Origin: Nansenia antarctica
Lineage: Eukaryota; Chordata; Actinopteri; Argentiniformes; Microstomatidae
Length of the DNA: 64,000 nucleotides
NCBI GenBank assembly: GCA_963989245.1
Contig: OZ022352.1
Location: forward strand, 12,748,811 to 12,812,810
Reading direction: 5' to 3'
Shown: one piece after another, positions 23,419 to 36,790 of the stretch
Position numbering within the stretch: position 1 is the stretch's first letter
Layout: each line of letters begins with the position of its first letter
Notes under the pieces: model-generated
Databases searched by the model: none
Told to the model about the DNA's origin: nothing
The model's input: only the letters and a program-made list of their open reading frames with translations
Made by a program: the position numbers and the translations under genes

Positions 23419-23491
23419 CGACCGCGGCAGGACTCGAACCTGCAATCTTCTGATTCGAAGTCAGACGCCTTATCCATTAGGCCACGCGGCC
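23419..23491 (-). tRNA. tRNA-Arg(TCG), copy 2
   Basis: The 73-base gene body is identical to copy 1, 234 bases away, with different flanks. It is followed on its own strand by a run of eight T (23413-23406) that would terminate RNA polymerase III. It is the nearer copy to POLG. Confidence 0.95.
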
Positions 23492-24293
23492 GACAATTTT
23501 TAAAGGGAAAATACTAATAATATATATTATATATTTTTTATTTATATACAAATTACATGATACGGCAAACACATGTATTGATCCAAATCATTTTCATGAT
23601 GAAACATTTCTAACGCTTTAGTAAATACAAAAACACTTACCGGTACGTCATGTATGGAAAAATCCAGGTCAGCCCTGCCACTGGATGGCGCTGGCTGGCG
23701 AATTTGTGTGATTATTGACATCCGGAAAGTCAATGTTTACATGTGACACATTGACATGAGCGTGGGACAATAATCTTGTTTGGTCGGGAATCTTCATTGT
23801 TGATGTTACTAACCCATTCGCTTCTAGTTATGTATGTATCTTTCGGAAATGGAGTTAGTAACCTATCACTATGTTTGCCACGTGCAAACGTAGGTGCGAA
23901 TAATAGTTTGTATGACTTAAGCTGAAGTCGTTGTGCAAGGGGATATTTGTTCATACAGCTATATGAATGAATTAATATATATATATATATATATGAATGA
24001 ATGGTCTTTATTGTCATTGATATAGTACAGGTACCAAACAACGAAATTTGGGAGGGGGGGGCTCCCCTGGTGCTAGGAAAAAAACTAAAAACAAGAAGGG
24101 AAAAGAGCTGGTTTACATAAATAAAGGCTATGTACACTATCCACTATATATATTATCTCTGTTTGCTTAATGATGATTGCTTTATATTGGCATTGATTCT
24201 TAGTTGCACCTGACAAGTAGGCAAATTGTGTTCAGTCAGAAGATTTGCCAATATTAAAGGAGACCTATCCTCTGTGCCTCTTTCTGTGTCCAG
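23492..24293 (+). promoter_or_regulatory. POLG upstream region
   Basis: Holds a possible ETS/GABP site (CCGGAAAG, 23722-23729), a class common in promoters of nuclear genes for mitochondrial proteins. An exon-like block ends in a good donor on the - strand (23721-23641, then GTAAGTG). A reversed LINE tail lies at 23995-24150. A pyrimidine-rich acceptor ends at 24293, before the exon that holds the POLG start. The actual start site is not determinable here. Confidence 0.35.
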
Positions 24294-24301
24294 CTTTCAT
24301 C

Positions 24302-24337
24302 ATGATGTGGACCAAACACAAAGGTTGGCCCAGCTGA
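24302..24337 (+). CDS. Short upstream ORF in the POLG leader
   Basis: Two adjacent ATGs open an 11-codon frame (MMWTKHKGWPS) that stops 17 bases before the POLG start codon. If the leader is transcribed as inferred, scanning ribosomes meet this frame first. Human POLG mRNA also has an upstream ORF, but I cannot show homology. Confidence 0.4.
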   Translation: MMWTKHKGWPS

Positions 24338-24354
24338 CAAGACCTTGAGAAACC

Positions 24355-25020
24355 ATGCAGCGTCTCCTGCTCTCCCCCTGGCGGAGGCCTCTCTCCTCTG
24401 CCCTACGGATGGGGCTACGCTCCTCCTACTCCTCCTACTCCACCCAGCCTCTTCCACTCCAGGGCCAGGGTTCCCCGAAGAGTCGTCTGAACCCCCTGAA
24501 CATCCAGATGCTGTCCAGCAACCTGCAGGAGCAGATCTTCCGTGGTGTGCAGCAGGACTACGGTGAGGAGGAGGTGGAGCGGAGCATCAAGCACCTGCAG
24601 AGGCATCAGCTGTGGGGGAAGGAGGTCTCACTTCTGCCCGAGGTGGAGCTGAAGCTGCCCCACATGTACGGCGAGGACATCGACGGGCACTTCCGTGTGC
24701 TGGCGCAGAAACAGAGCCTGCCCTACCTGGAGGCGGCCAGCCAGCTCCAACAGGCCCAGCTGCCCCCCATGCCCCAGGACTGGGTCTGGGAGGTGGGCTG
24801 GACACGCTACGGGCCGGACGGGAAGCCCAGCCGGGTGGACTTCCCAGAGGAGGCGGGGGTGGTGTTTGACGTGGAGGTGTGCATGGCAGAGGGACACTGT
24901 CCCACCCTGGCTGTCGCTGTGTCCCCCACCGCCTGGTGAGAGAGAGATCCAAGCCCCCTCGGAGGGGGTTGAACAGTGCTGGAGAGGATTTATTTAACCA
25001 CTCTTTTTCATCATAGTTGT

Positions 25021-25067
<47 letters not shown>

Positions 25068-26599
25068 ATTAGACTTATATAGTGCTTTTCTAGACACTCA
25101 AAGACACTTTACAAACTGAAAAGATCAAGTAGTAATAATAAAAAGACACAAAAGGTAAATAGAAGAAAGTATAGGGGCCTAATTAAAGTAGTGCTGGGGA
25201 CACATGGGAAGGGGAGGGGGAGAGGGTTAACTGGTGAAGGCGAGCTTGAAGAGGTGGGGTTTTAAGGGCCTGTTTAAATGTTGGCAGGGTGTTGGCCTGT
25301 CTGATGTGGTTGTTGATGTATTTAAGTATTTTCTCTGTCAGCTATTTAATATCGACGGGAAACGGGAATAAAACTACAATATGTCTTGTATGGAAAATGT
25401 GGTTAGTTGTAGTACATGAATAATGTTTATTCTTTCAATTTTGGGCCTGGTCTCAATCTGCCGTTCCATCAGCCTGTGTGTTCCCCCGCCAGGTACTCCT
25501 GGTGCAGCAAGCGGCTGGTTGAGGAGAGATACTCCTGGTCCAGTCAGCTGACCCTGAGTGACCTCATCCCTCTGGAGACCCCCACCAACTCCCCCCGCCC
25601 GCCAGGGGGGCAGTGGAAGGAGAGGCTCATAGTGGGCCACAACGTTAGCTTTGACCGTGCTCACATCAAGGAGCAGTACCTGTTAAAGGTGAGAGTTCAC
25701 AGGGGCACAGCGACTCCCTCTGCCCTGGTCCTTTAACCAGCTTTCGCTTCCTGCATGAAACAAATTCCTTCTCCGTGTGATTACGGTTCATGAAGAGGGT
25801 GCAAGCTCTCTGTCTTTCTTCTTGACTGGAGAGCGGGTGTGTTCTCTTTACCACAGGGTTCTAAGGGTGTGTTCTCTCTACCACAGGGTTCTAAGGTGCG
25901 TTTCCTGGACACTATGAGTCTCCACATGGCCATCTCTGGGCTGACGGGGTTCCAGCGGACGCTGTGGATGGCCAACAAGCACGGCAAGAAGAAGGGCCTC
26001 CAGGAGGTGAAACAGCACATGAAGAAAGTGGGCTCACGCAAACAAGGTCCCATGGTAGGAGCTTCTCTGATTACTTTTTTTAAATTTTAACAAGAGCTAT
26101 CATCACATGGGATGCAATCCCATGGTACCTAATTTTCTCCTCCAAGAAACCTAGGTTACCAGAGGGTTCATGTTTTAATGGTTGTTTTTGGTGTTGAAAT
26201 TATTATGGTATTTGTGTGCAGATCGGATCCTGGGACTGGGTGGACATCAGCAGCATCAACAACCTGGTGGACGTCCACGCTCTGTACGTGGGAGGGGAGC
26301 CGCTGAAGAAGGAGGCCAGAGAGATCTTTGTGAAGGGCAGCATGGCCGACGTCAGGAACAACTTCCAGGTCAGAGGTCGTCTCTGCCAATCATCGGTCAC
26401 GTCAAAACCCACCTCTTCAAGCTCGTCTTCACCAGTTAACCCTCTCCCCCTCCCCTTCCCATGTGTCCCCAGCACTACCTCAATTAGGCCCCTATACTTT
26501 CTTCTATTTATTTGTTGTTTCTTTTTATTATTACTACTCGATCTTCTCAGTTTGTAAAGCGTCTTTGAGTGTCTAGAAAAGCGCTATATAAGTCTAATG

Positions 26600-26632
<33 letters not shown>

Positions 26633-29291
26633 GATCTTAAGTTTCCCCCTCTCCTTATACCCTGTCCTTCATGACAAGTGATTTCATAGGATGGGTTTAA
26701 AAATGGTTCAAGTTCCAAAGCTTATTATTCTGTAGGGGTCAAATAGAAATGTATCTGTGACTTCTGTAACACCTGATTTTGTTTTTAGATCAAATGTCAT
26801 GATGGAAAGTGTAAAGGAGATCATGTTTGTGTTTCTATGTGGCCAAATTAAAGAACTGTAATCATTCACTGAAGACCTTTGCTGCCCCCTGCAGGAGCTG
26901 ATGCAGTACTGCGCCATGGACGTCCAGGCCACTCACCAGGTGTTTTCTGAACAGCTTCCCCTCTTCATGGAGAGGTCAGCCCCCCCCACAGTGATCTTTT
27001 CAATAGACCTATCGCTAAGCCACGCCCCAAAATAGTACAGGCAGAAAACTCGGACAAACAACTCGCTAATATCTGATGGTGAAAAGCTTCTAGACAAAAT
27101 ATTCTTGTCATCTTTAAAAAACATGTCTATTACTTACTTGTAAATCAGAGATTTGAACTCCCGCCATTGTAAGTCATTGAATGTCATTCAGTCACGGTCA
27201 GTCAGTCACTGTCAGTGAAGAATTTGAGCAAGCATTGTTTGTTGGTCTGAGTTTTCAAAGGGGGCGTGGCTTAGTGATAGGTCAATTATATTCAGGCCAC
27301 CTTCTCTCCCAGTCAATAGGAATCTACTTCTCTCAACTTATCACTGTCCTTCCCTTCCCACTCCACAGGTGCCCCCACCCAGTGACATTTGCAGGGATGT
27401 TGGAGATGGGCGTGAGCTACCTGCCTGTCAATCAGAACTGGGGGCGGTACCTGGAGGACTCTCAGGACACGTTTGAGGAGCTGCAGAGGGAGATGAAGAA
27501 GTCGCTCATGAGCCTAGCAGACGACGCGTGCCAACTGCTGCAGGACGACAGGTCAGAGAGTCACACAGAGTGTGTGTGTATGCGCAGGCCTGCACAGTGC
27601 CTGTCGTGTCTGAGTGATTTTTGTTATGTCCTCAATTAAGCAATATCACACGAGAGGGAGTTCTGTTATACTGAATATCAGCACGGCTGGGATTTGGTCG
27701 TAGGTACGAGGCCGCAGGCCGAGTAGAAGACAATCACAGCCGTGCTGATATTCAGTATAACAGCACAACCTCGAGTGTGATATTGCTTTCATACAACAGT
27801 TCTACAGCGCAATTTATTAGTTAACAGTAATAAGCGACAACAGATTATGATTTGCATGTTTAATCATTTATTTTGGCTCCACCAACAAAAAATTGTTCCG
27901 CAACTAAACTATAATTGGACTGTTGCCTAGTAACCTGAACACAAACATCCGCAGGCTAGCTACTTTGTATCGTGTACATTTATCTGTACGTTTCCATTTA
28001 TTGCGCAACTAGTGAAATATGACTCAGTTGACCATTGATAATTTAACTCAAATGTTATATTTGGAAATATATCCATCTTTGTTTGAAACCAACACACTGA
28101 TAAATAATCTGATAACGGAATGTAGACCTAGTCTAATTAACGGTCATTTAGTAGAACACCTGTGCGGCGGAGTGATACATATAGTTAAAGGTCCCAGTGC
28201 TGTTATACTGTATATCGGCACTCATGGAATGCCTCTTGTCCAATCAAATAACTTGGTCGGAACTAACTGTTGTATAATGATGAATATTGTTCATCGCCTT
28301 GTCTCTGTCAGGTACAAGGAGGACCCGTGGCTGTGGGACATGGAGTGGGACGTCCAGGAGTTCAAACTGAAGAAGACGCCAGTCAGCAGGAAGAAGAAGA
28401 GCTCCTCTGCTGAGGCAGAGCCAGCGACCAGGACTCCGCTGACCGACTGGGATGAGGGTAGGAGCTCCGACTCCCTGACTAGAGCAGAATGACCACAGGG
28501 ATGGGACCTAGGACCTAGGACCAGGTGTACCACAGGGCTCTTCTGTCCTAATAGACGGTTTAGTCTTTGTCCTGTTAGTTACTGCATCAGTTACCCTCTG
28601 TCACTTAGCAGTCCTGCAATTTAAGGTTCTGGTCATCACCTACAGCCCTCCACGGTCAGGCACCTGACCTACTGCGTCCTTACAGCCCCAAGGTCTCTCA
28701 GGTCCTCTGACCAGGGTTTGTTGGTTGTCCCCCGTGCCAGATTGAAGACCAAGGGTGATAGAGCATTCCAAACCATGGCTCCCAAACTTTGGAATGCTCT
28801 GCCCTTGGATCTTAGATCAGCGGTCTCGGTCGAAGCTTTTAAAAAACAGCTCAAGACTGTCCTGTATAGACAGGCTTTTGGCTAACCCCAAAAGCCTGTC
28901 TTTTTGTGTCTTGTTACTATTTGTTGTACACTTGTTATTTGTTTCTTGTTTTTATTTTCACTTGTTTACCTATTTATTTTAACCTGCTATTACTTTTGCT
29001 CTTTAATTATGTTTTTATATATGTAAAGCACTTTGTGACCGCTGGTGTGTGATAGGTGCTATAGAAATAAACGTTACTTACTTACTTGTGCCGTCAGACC
29101 CGGGTCCCCCGCCTGAGGACCAGACTGACGGCCCCGCCCCCAGCAGGGCGGCGCTGGAGAGGCTGAAGGAGACGGTGAGCCGGCTGCCCAAGAGGAGACA
29201 GCACCTCCCTGGACATCCTGGGTGAGCTAGGCCCCCCTGTGGAGCTCCATGTTGCATACTGTTTATGATAAGACACTTATCAAGTCTTGTC

Positions 29292-29332
<41 letters not shown>

Positions 29333-32300
29333 ATTAGACTTATATAGCGCTTTCCTAGACACTCAAAGACGCTTTACAAACTGAAAAGATCGAGTTGTAA
29401 TAATAAAAAGAAACAAAAAATAAATAAAATAAAGTATAGGGGCCTAATGAAGGTAGTGCTGGGGACACATGGGAAGGGGAGGGGGAGAGGGTTAACTTGA
29501 TTGACATCACTCATTCACAGTATTTATGTTTTGGGCTTCTGCACCCCTGGGGGGTATCCCATCAACGTCACTAAACGAAAATCTAGGCTTATTTTGATGT
29601 GAGACCTGTGAGACCCGCCGATCACAAACAAGCCTGGATTTTCCTTTAGCGACATTGATGGAATTACACCCCCTTCTCTTGGAAAGGAGCGCTCTCTCAC
29701 TTCTTCTTCTCCTCTTGCTATTTCTATCCCATCTCCCTCTTTCTCCCTCCTTTCCCCCCTCGCTCCTATCTCCTCTCTCCCTCCCTGTGTGGTCAGCTGG
29801 TACCGTAAGTTGTGTGTGAAGCTGTCTGAGGAGGAGAGCTGGTCCCCGGGGGCCGGCCTGGTCAGTCTGCAGATGAGGGTGACCCCCAAGCTGATGGGGC
29901 TGACGTGGGACGGCTTCCCCCTGCACTACGCAGAGCAGCACGGCTGGGGCTACCTGGTGCCGGGCCGCAGGGACAACCTGGAGGGCCAGGAGGAGGAGGA
30001 GGAGGACAGCCCAGGCCCCGTGTGTCCCCACAGGTACCGCTAGGCTAGCACACCGCCGTTGAATATGGATCAATGCAGGGTTCTACAGTAACGCTTTGCC
30101 CGCTTGCCCGGAGCTAGTAAAACATTTGCCAGGTTTGTCTGCTGGATCCTGGATATGTTTACCTGTGTGCAGGAAGAACAACAGACGGCGCAGGCGCCAG
30201 ACCAGACTAGATGATCGTGGATAACTGGTGAAGATATTATCAAAGCGTACGCGATGCGACGGGTGATCGACCCGATAATATCTTCACTCCACGATCATCG
30301 TCGGGCTCGCGCAAACAAACCCGGCGAATGTTTTACTTGCTCCGGGCAAACGTTAATGTTGAACCCTGCAATGTGTTTGGAAGTTTTCTTGTGTACACAC
30401 ACATTTACTATCTGGTGTTTCTGTGCCTCCCAGAGCCATTGAGCGTGTGCACAGAGAGTACCGTGACCAGAGAGGGAAAGAGCAGCCTGGTTGTCTGGAG
30501 AGCGGCCCCTCTGAGGACCTCATGTTGACTGACACCACGGTGTGGCAGAAGGTAAGAGGCTGTCCGTCTGCAGGAAGTAAGGTTTGAAAGGAAATGGGAG
30601 AAGTGGATAGATTACAGAGGGGAGAGAGTTGAGGTTTGAATCGGAAAAATAAAAGAGTTGCAATGTAAATTAATGAAAGAACCCCATATGCTGTTTTTAT
30701 TAATTTTTTCATTTTATTTTAGATTTTTTTCTTCAAATTCTTTGATGTATTTTTCATTTGCTTCATTGTGTTTTTGTATAAAGGAAACATTTTAATAAAA
30801 ATGTAATTATAAAAAAAAAAGAGTCAATCACAGCCTCCCAGGATGTGTCTTTCTTCATGACACCTCTGAACTGGAAGGCTCTGGTGACGGTGTCACAAAT
30901 AGAGGGTTTACAGTTTTCTCAAATGGTAATTCTACGCCAACACACCGCCCTCCTGTCCCGATAGACGGTGTAATAGCTGTGTTTGCTATTAAAACTCCCT
31001 GAAGAAATCAAACCCTTAAAATATTTAAATCTAAGCTAAAAACCTTCATGTTTTGCAGCAGTTATGATTAAACACAAACACTTCTATCAATGTCTTTTTT
31101 CCATTAACTATTGTCTTATTAAATGTTTTATCTATTTGCTTCTTATATTTGCTTTTATTCATTGTCATTTTTATTTTCTTATGCTCCTCTTGCTGTATTT
31201 TAAAATAATGTATGTAAAGCACTTTGAATTGCCCCTGTTGTATGAAATGTGCTGTACTAATAGACTGGCCTTGCCTTGCCTATGTCTGCCTGTAGGTGGA
31301 GGAGCTGAGCCGTCTGGAGGCTGTGGAGGAGGAGAACGGAGCCAGAGAGATGCAAACAAAGAGGAACAAGGTGAAACTCGTTTCTCGACAGGTATTAGTT
31401 GAATAATCGGTCTAATTGAACGTGTTGTGTGACATTTTATATCGTGTGCATTTTTACAAGCAGCCTCAGGGTGTACAGTCTCTGCCAGGCCAGAGTGACT
31501 GCCCTTATCACCATGGAAACGGACCTCACAACAACGTCAACATCCCAGGTTGCTGGTTTTTCAAACTCCCTCACAAGGTACACCTTCTTACAAACTCCCT
31601 CACAGGGTACACGCTCTTATGTGCAGAATAGAAGAAAAAAAAAGACAGCTATTTGCCTGTAGAGAAGATATATACAGGGCTCCCACGGGTCCTTGAAATC
31701 CTTGAATGTTTGTGAAAAAATAAATAAAATCAAGGTCTTAAACGTTTTTGAAAATAGACATGGGTCATCGAAAGTGCTTGAATTCCTCTCTCTCTCTCTC
31801 TCTATTTTAAAAAATATATAAATTCATTTTTTTTTTACTTAGCTCGTCAACTAGTAAATGAGTCTCTGTATTGCTTAACTTTACACATATTTCACAATAT
31901 ATTTTTTTGCTGTGCTGTGGTAGAGAAGGCAAGAGACCATCTAGTGTTCACACATTCAAGCCTCTCTTTTTAATTGTTGTCTGTGAGCGGATAGTTCCTA
32001 TTATATAAATTCTCATCTAGATCTGTCTCAAACTATGCCGTGTTGGCTCCTTGAATTTGAGGGAATTGAGTCTTGAAAGTCCCTGAAAGGTGCTTGAATT
32101 TGATGTTTCAGAAGGTGTGGGAACCCTGTATATACACTCTTGACATAATTGTTTGCGATGCAGGATGGAAATGACAACAATGTGGGAAGCCCGTTTTCAA
32201 AAGACTTCCTGTCCAAGATGGAGGACGGCACCCTGGTGGCAGGGAGGGGGGGGACCAACGCCACGCGCGCTCTGGAGATCAACAAGATGATCTCCTTCTG

Positions 32301-34201
32301 GAGGAACGCTCAGAAACGCGTCAGGTACCCATCAGGCTAGGCTACAGTCACAGGGTTCCCACGGGTCCTTGAAATCCTTGAAAGTTTGTGAATTTCAGAA
32401 AAAAAATCAAGGTCTTAAAAGCTTTTGAAAATAGACATGGGTCATTGAAAGTGCTTGAATTCCCCTCTCTCTCTCTAAAAAAATACATATATATTAAACA
32501 ATGTTTTACTTAGCTCGTCAACTAGGTCTGTCTCAAACTATGCCGTGTTGGGTCCTTGAATTTGAGGGAATTGAGTCTTGAAAGTCCTTGAAAGGTGCTT
32601 GAATTTGATGTTTCAGAAGGTGTGGGAACCCTGCTATCAGGCTAGGCTACAGACAGCCAGTAACTTAGTTTAACGACTGATCTCTGTTCATATGGGTTCT
32701 TGATGTAAAAGTCGTGGGCTGAAGTACAGTTGTGTCTCTCTGCAGCTCTCAGAAGGTGGTGTGGCTGCGGAAGGGGGAGCTGCCGCGCGCTGTCAGCAGG
32801 TCTGTCTTTAACCTGATCAGTTCTACTGAACATTTTAGGATGATATGAATCAACTGTTGTAGACTTCAGACAAAAGAGAAACTTGATCCACTACTTCCTG
32901 GACACTGAATCCTCAATGAATGTATCCCACTTCTCTCAGGCACGAGGAGTATGATGAGGAGGGACAGTACGGCGCCATCTTGCCTCAGGTCGTCACCGCC
33001 GGAACCGTCACCCGCAGGGCCGTGGAGCCCACATGGCTGACCGCCAGCAACGCCCGGGTAAGAGACATGGCTGACCGCCAGCAACGCCCGGGTAAGAGGC
33101 AGGGCCCCTCCACATCACTACCCACCCAGGGACAGGGAAAATACAATATTGAAGCAAAATAGTTAAGTCCAGAGGATTTCAAATCAATTCAATTCAACTT
33201 TATTCACCATGTGCAGTGCACTAGGAACATGACTTGGTATTCTACCATGCTGAACAAGCTACTGTACATACAACAGCAAGACGACAATACAACAAAACTC
33301 AAGACAAAATATACAGTACCAATATGAGTGAATATTATGAATAAATATACTGTACAACTAAGTGCAAGAACATGTTAAGTGCAAGGTGCAACGATCAGGA
33401 GTTATTGAGGAGGGCTGTGGCTTCTGGGAAGAAACTGTTCAAGTGTTGTGATGTTTCTGTCCTGGTGGCCCTGTACCGCTGTCCAGAAGGGAGTCGTTCA
33501 AACAAGCTGTGAGCTGGAGGGGTCGAGCCACAATCTTTATGGTAGGGGAACCACTGATGGAGGAGTTGTGTGTGGACTGTCTGCTTGGCCTCTGCAGCGG
33601 GACCGGGTGGGCAGCGAGCTGAAGGCCATGGTGCAGGTGCCCCCGGGGTACCACCTGGTGGGGGCGGACGTGGACTCCCAGGAGCTGTGGATCGCTGCCG
33701 TGCTGGGAGAGGCCTACTTCGCTGGCATGCACGGTGGGGTGTAGGATGTCCACGGGTGCCATGTCGGCACCCAAGGTTCTCTAAAGGCAATGGACCTATC
33801 GCTAAGCCACGCCCCAACATAGAAATTGTCCAATCATATCACAGCAAAAGTCACGACAGGCAGAAAACTCGGACAAACAACTCGCTAATATCTGATGGTG
33901 AAAAGCTTCTAGACTAAATATTCTTGTCATCTTTAAAAACATGTCTATTACTTGCTGTGGTAAATCAGAAATCAGTAATTTGCCAACTCCCGCCATTGTA
34001 AGTCATTGAATGTCATTCAGTCACGGTCAGTCAGTCAGTCACTGTCAGTGAAGCGTTGTTTGTTTGTCTGAGTTTTCAAAGGGGGTGTGGCTTAGCCATA
34101 GGACCATTTTTATCCTAATCAGGATACAAACTAGTTTAACAGATGTTCAACTGTTGACAGTTTAAACTCAACCTGTGTGTGTGTGTGTTACTGTGTGTGT
34201 G

Positions 34202-34238
<37 letters not shown>

Positions 34239-36756
34239 GTGTGTGTGTGTGTGTTACTGTGTGTGTCTGTTACTCTGTGTGTCTGTTACTCTGTGTGTGC
34301 AGGCTGCACGGCGTTTGGCTGGATGACCTTGCAGGGGAAGAAGAGCCAGGGCACCGACCTGCACAGCAAGACGGCCAGCACGGTGGGCATCAGCCGCGAG
34401 CACGCCAAGGTCTTCAACTACGGACGCATCTATGGCGCCGGCCAGCCCTTCGCTGAGCGGCTGCTGATGCAGTTCAACCACCGCCTCAGCCAACCAGAGG
34501 CCGCCGACAAGGCCAGGCAGATGTACGCCCTCACCAAGGGCCTACGCAGGTACAGATATATACAGTATATATATATACATACATATATATTCTATACTAC
34601 GCAGGTACAGAGATATTCAATTTTATTTATTATTTATTTATTTATTTATTGTTGAATTTATTTATAGCTAATACGAATAATACCCCCCACCCGACTTTGC
34701 TAACTAACTGTAGGTATTTAGTGAATGTAAAAGTGTTAGTTATGATATTGAGTTGGTTCTTCATCGCTTCAATTGTCGTCCTATGCCAAAAACCGGAAAA
34801 CTATTTTTTCACGACAAGTAGTTCGGGTGAACTATCCCTTTAATACGATGTAGGCCTACAGTGCATGTAATTAGGATATAATATGGTATGCATATCCATT
34901 TCTCTGTGTGGTTGTACAAGACAAGGTAGTCTAGCTGCGTGCCAGCCGTGGGTAGTGACACTGTGTGTGTTCCAGGTACCGTCTGTCGGAGGAGGGGGAG
35001 TGGCTGGTGAAGGAGTTGGGGGTGGAGGTGGAGAGGGACGAGAACGGGAGCGTCTCCCTGCAGGAGCTACGCAGGATCAGCAGAACCGTGTCCCAGAGGT
35101 GAGGAGGGAGGAAGCAACACTTTAACACTAGAAGAGCCGTGAGGGGTCACGGTGGCCCGTGAGTAAAAAAAAAAAATCTATCTTTGCACTCGATCAAATT
35201 TCAGGACCCTCCTTTCATGACTTTTCCTAGATATGTGCGTTCTACCACCCAGTATCCTTACATTTTCTAAATCACTTCAGGATAAGATAGTATAAAGGTG
35301 TTTTGCAGTTTTTCTGTGTAGGAGGCAGGCTAAAAAAAGAAGCGCCCTCTAGTGATCTCTGTGTGTAAATAGCAGATTTACATTCTAAAAAGGGGGTCTA
35401 TTTGACCCCCAAGGCGGCTCTGCTAGTAGGTAAAATAGGCACGGCTGTTGTAGTGTTAAAGCCAGATCCCAATAATTTTCCCAGGTTTTTTGTCTCTTTA
35501 CTCAAACTTTGTTTTATTCACACTCTCTCGTTTTCTCCTTCAGCTCTCGCCGGAAGCGGTGGGACCTGGCGGGCCAGCGTCTGTGGTCCGGAGGGACGGA
35601 GTCAGAGATGTTCAATAAGCTGGAGAGCATCGCCCACTCCCCCCAGCCGGCCACGCCTGTCCTGGGCTGCCGGATCAGCAGAGCCCTGGAACCCGAGGCC
35701 GTCCAGGACGAGGTGAGGCGGCCAGACAGGATAGACATGTTGTAAATGTCTTTATTAGGATAAACCCCTTGAGATGTATGATCTCGTTTTAGACATATGT
35801 GTGGTGGCCTGGGAAAACCCTTCACATGGTGGCATTTTGACATTTTCATTTTTTAATATTTCCATAAATTAGAAGTTCTCGGCTATTCATAACTGGTTGA
35901 ATGACTGAGATAGCCCTTTATTTTAAAAAGTTATGAGCATTTTAATGTAGCATGTCAAAAAAAGTGAAAGGGGAGAAATCCTCCCCTTTCTCCTCCGGGT
36001 CGGGGGAGGAGCCTATGCAGATCGGCCGGTCTCGTTTGTCTGCTTGTGATGCGGTGGTAGTCTGCTCGCCTCGTCGGTATGCGAGGGACAGATCTATTTG
36101 TGTGTCTTCTAGTTAAGATTTTATTACTTTATGCTTATTGTGAGCATCAGTAAACTGGCAATAACACAGGTGGAAGTATCGTCTCTCCTTTCACTCATGT
36201 GTGCGTGCGTTGCTTAACTGAGAATGAGACACGTTCAACGTGATGTTGTTTCGCTTGCAAACTACCCGCCACAAAAACATCAAAATAAGTACTTTCTCTT
36301 TTGTTTTCTTAAAATGTTTATTCACCATAATGTAGTATGGAGTTCAAAGTACCAGAATACCACATAATATCAAAATCGCCAAAATCGCGATTTCCATCTA
36401 TATTTGCTCTTTGCCACGAACGAACGCCAGCAGCGACATCCGACGGGTTTTCCCAGGCCACCACACATATATTTACGTATATTATTATATTATATTATAA
36501 CATAACACATGTTATATTATGTTTTAACATAATATCACGATCATAACAGCAGAAATAATAATAGTACAATTATGACAAAATACAGACAGACAAGAGACAA
36601 ACAACAACAACATACATTACGAATTGAAAACATTACAACCATAACAAGGCCAAAATGGCTAATAAAATAAGGGAAGGTGGATCTACATACTATAATATAC
36701 ATACTACATTCTACAATATACTTATATACATGTCATGTGAACTGACACACAAGCGT

Positions 36757-36790
<34 letters not shown>

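Noticed and set aside
23641..23721. First coding exon joined to the frame at 21889
   Set aside because: Phase does not match: the exon ends in phase 0, while the best acceptor leaves two bases before the next codon and the direct join stops at once.
24345..24869. Overlapping alternative frames in POLG exon 1, recalling the human POLGARF frame
   Set aside because: The two pieces (24345-24566 and 24612-24869) are separated by a stop and the first lacks an ATG; GC-rich coding DNA often gives such shadows.
28019..28492. 157-codon protein
   Set aside because: The first part is MITE sequence; only 28312-28457 is real coding sequence (POLG exon 7).
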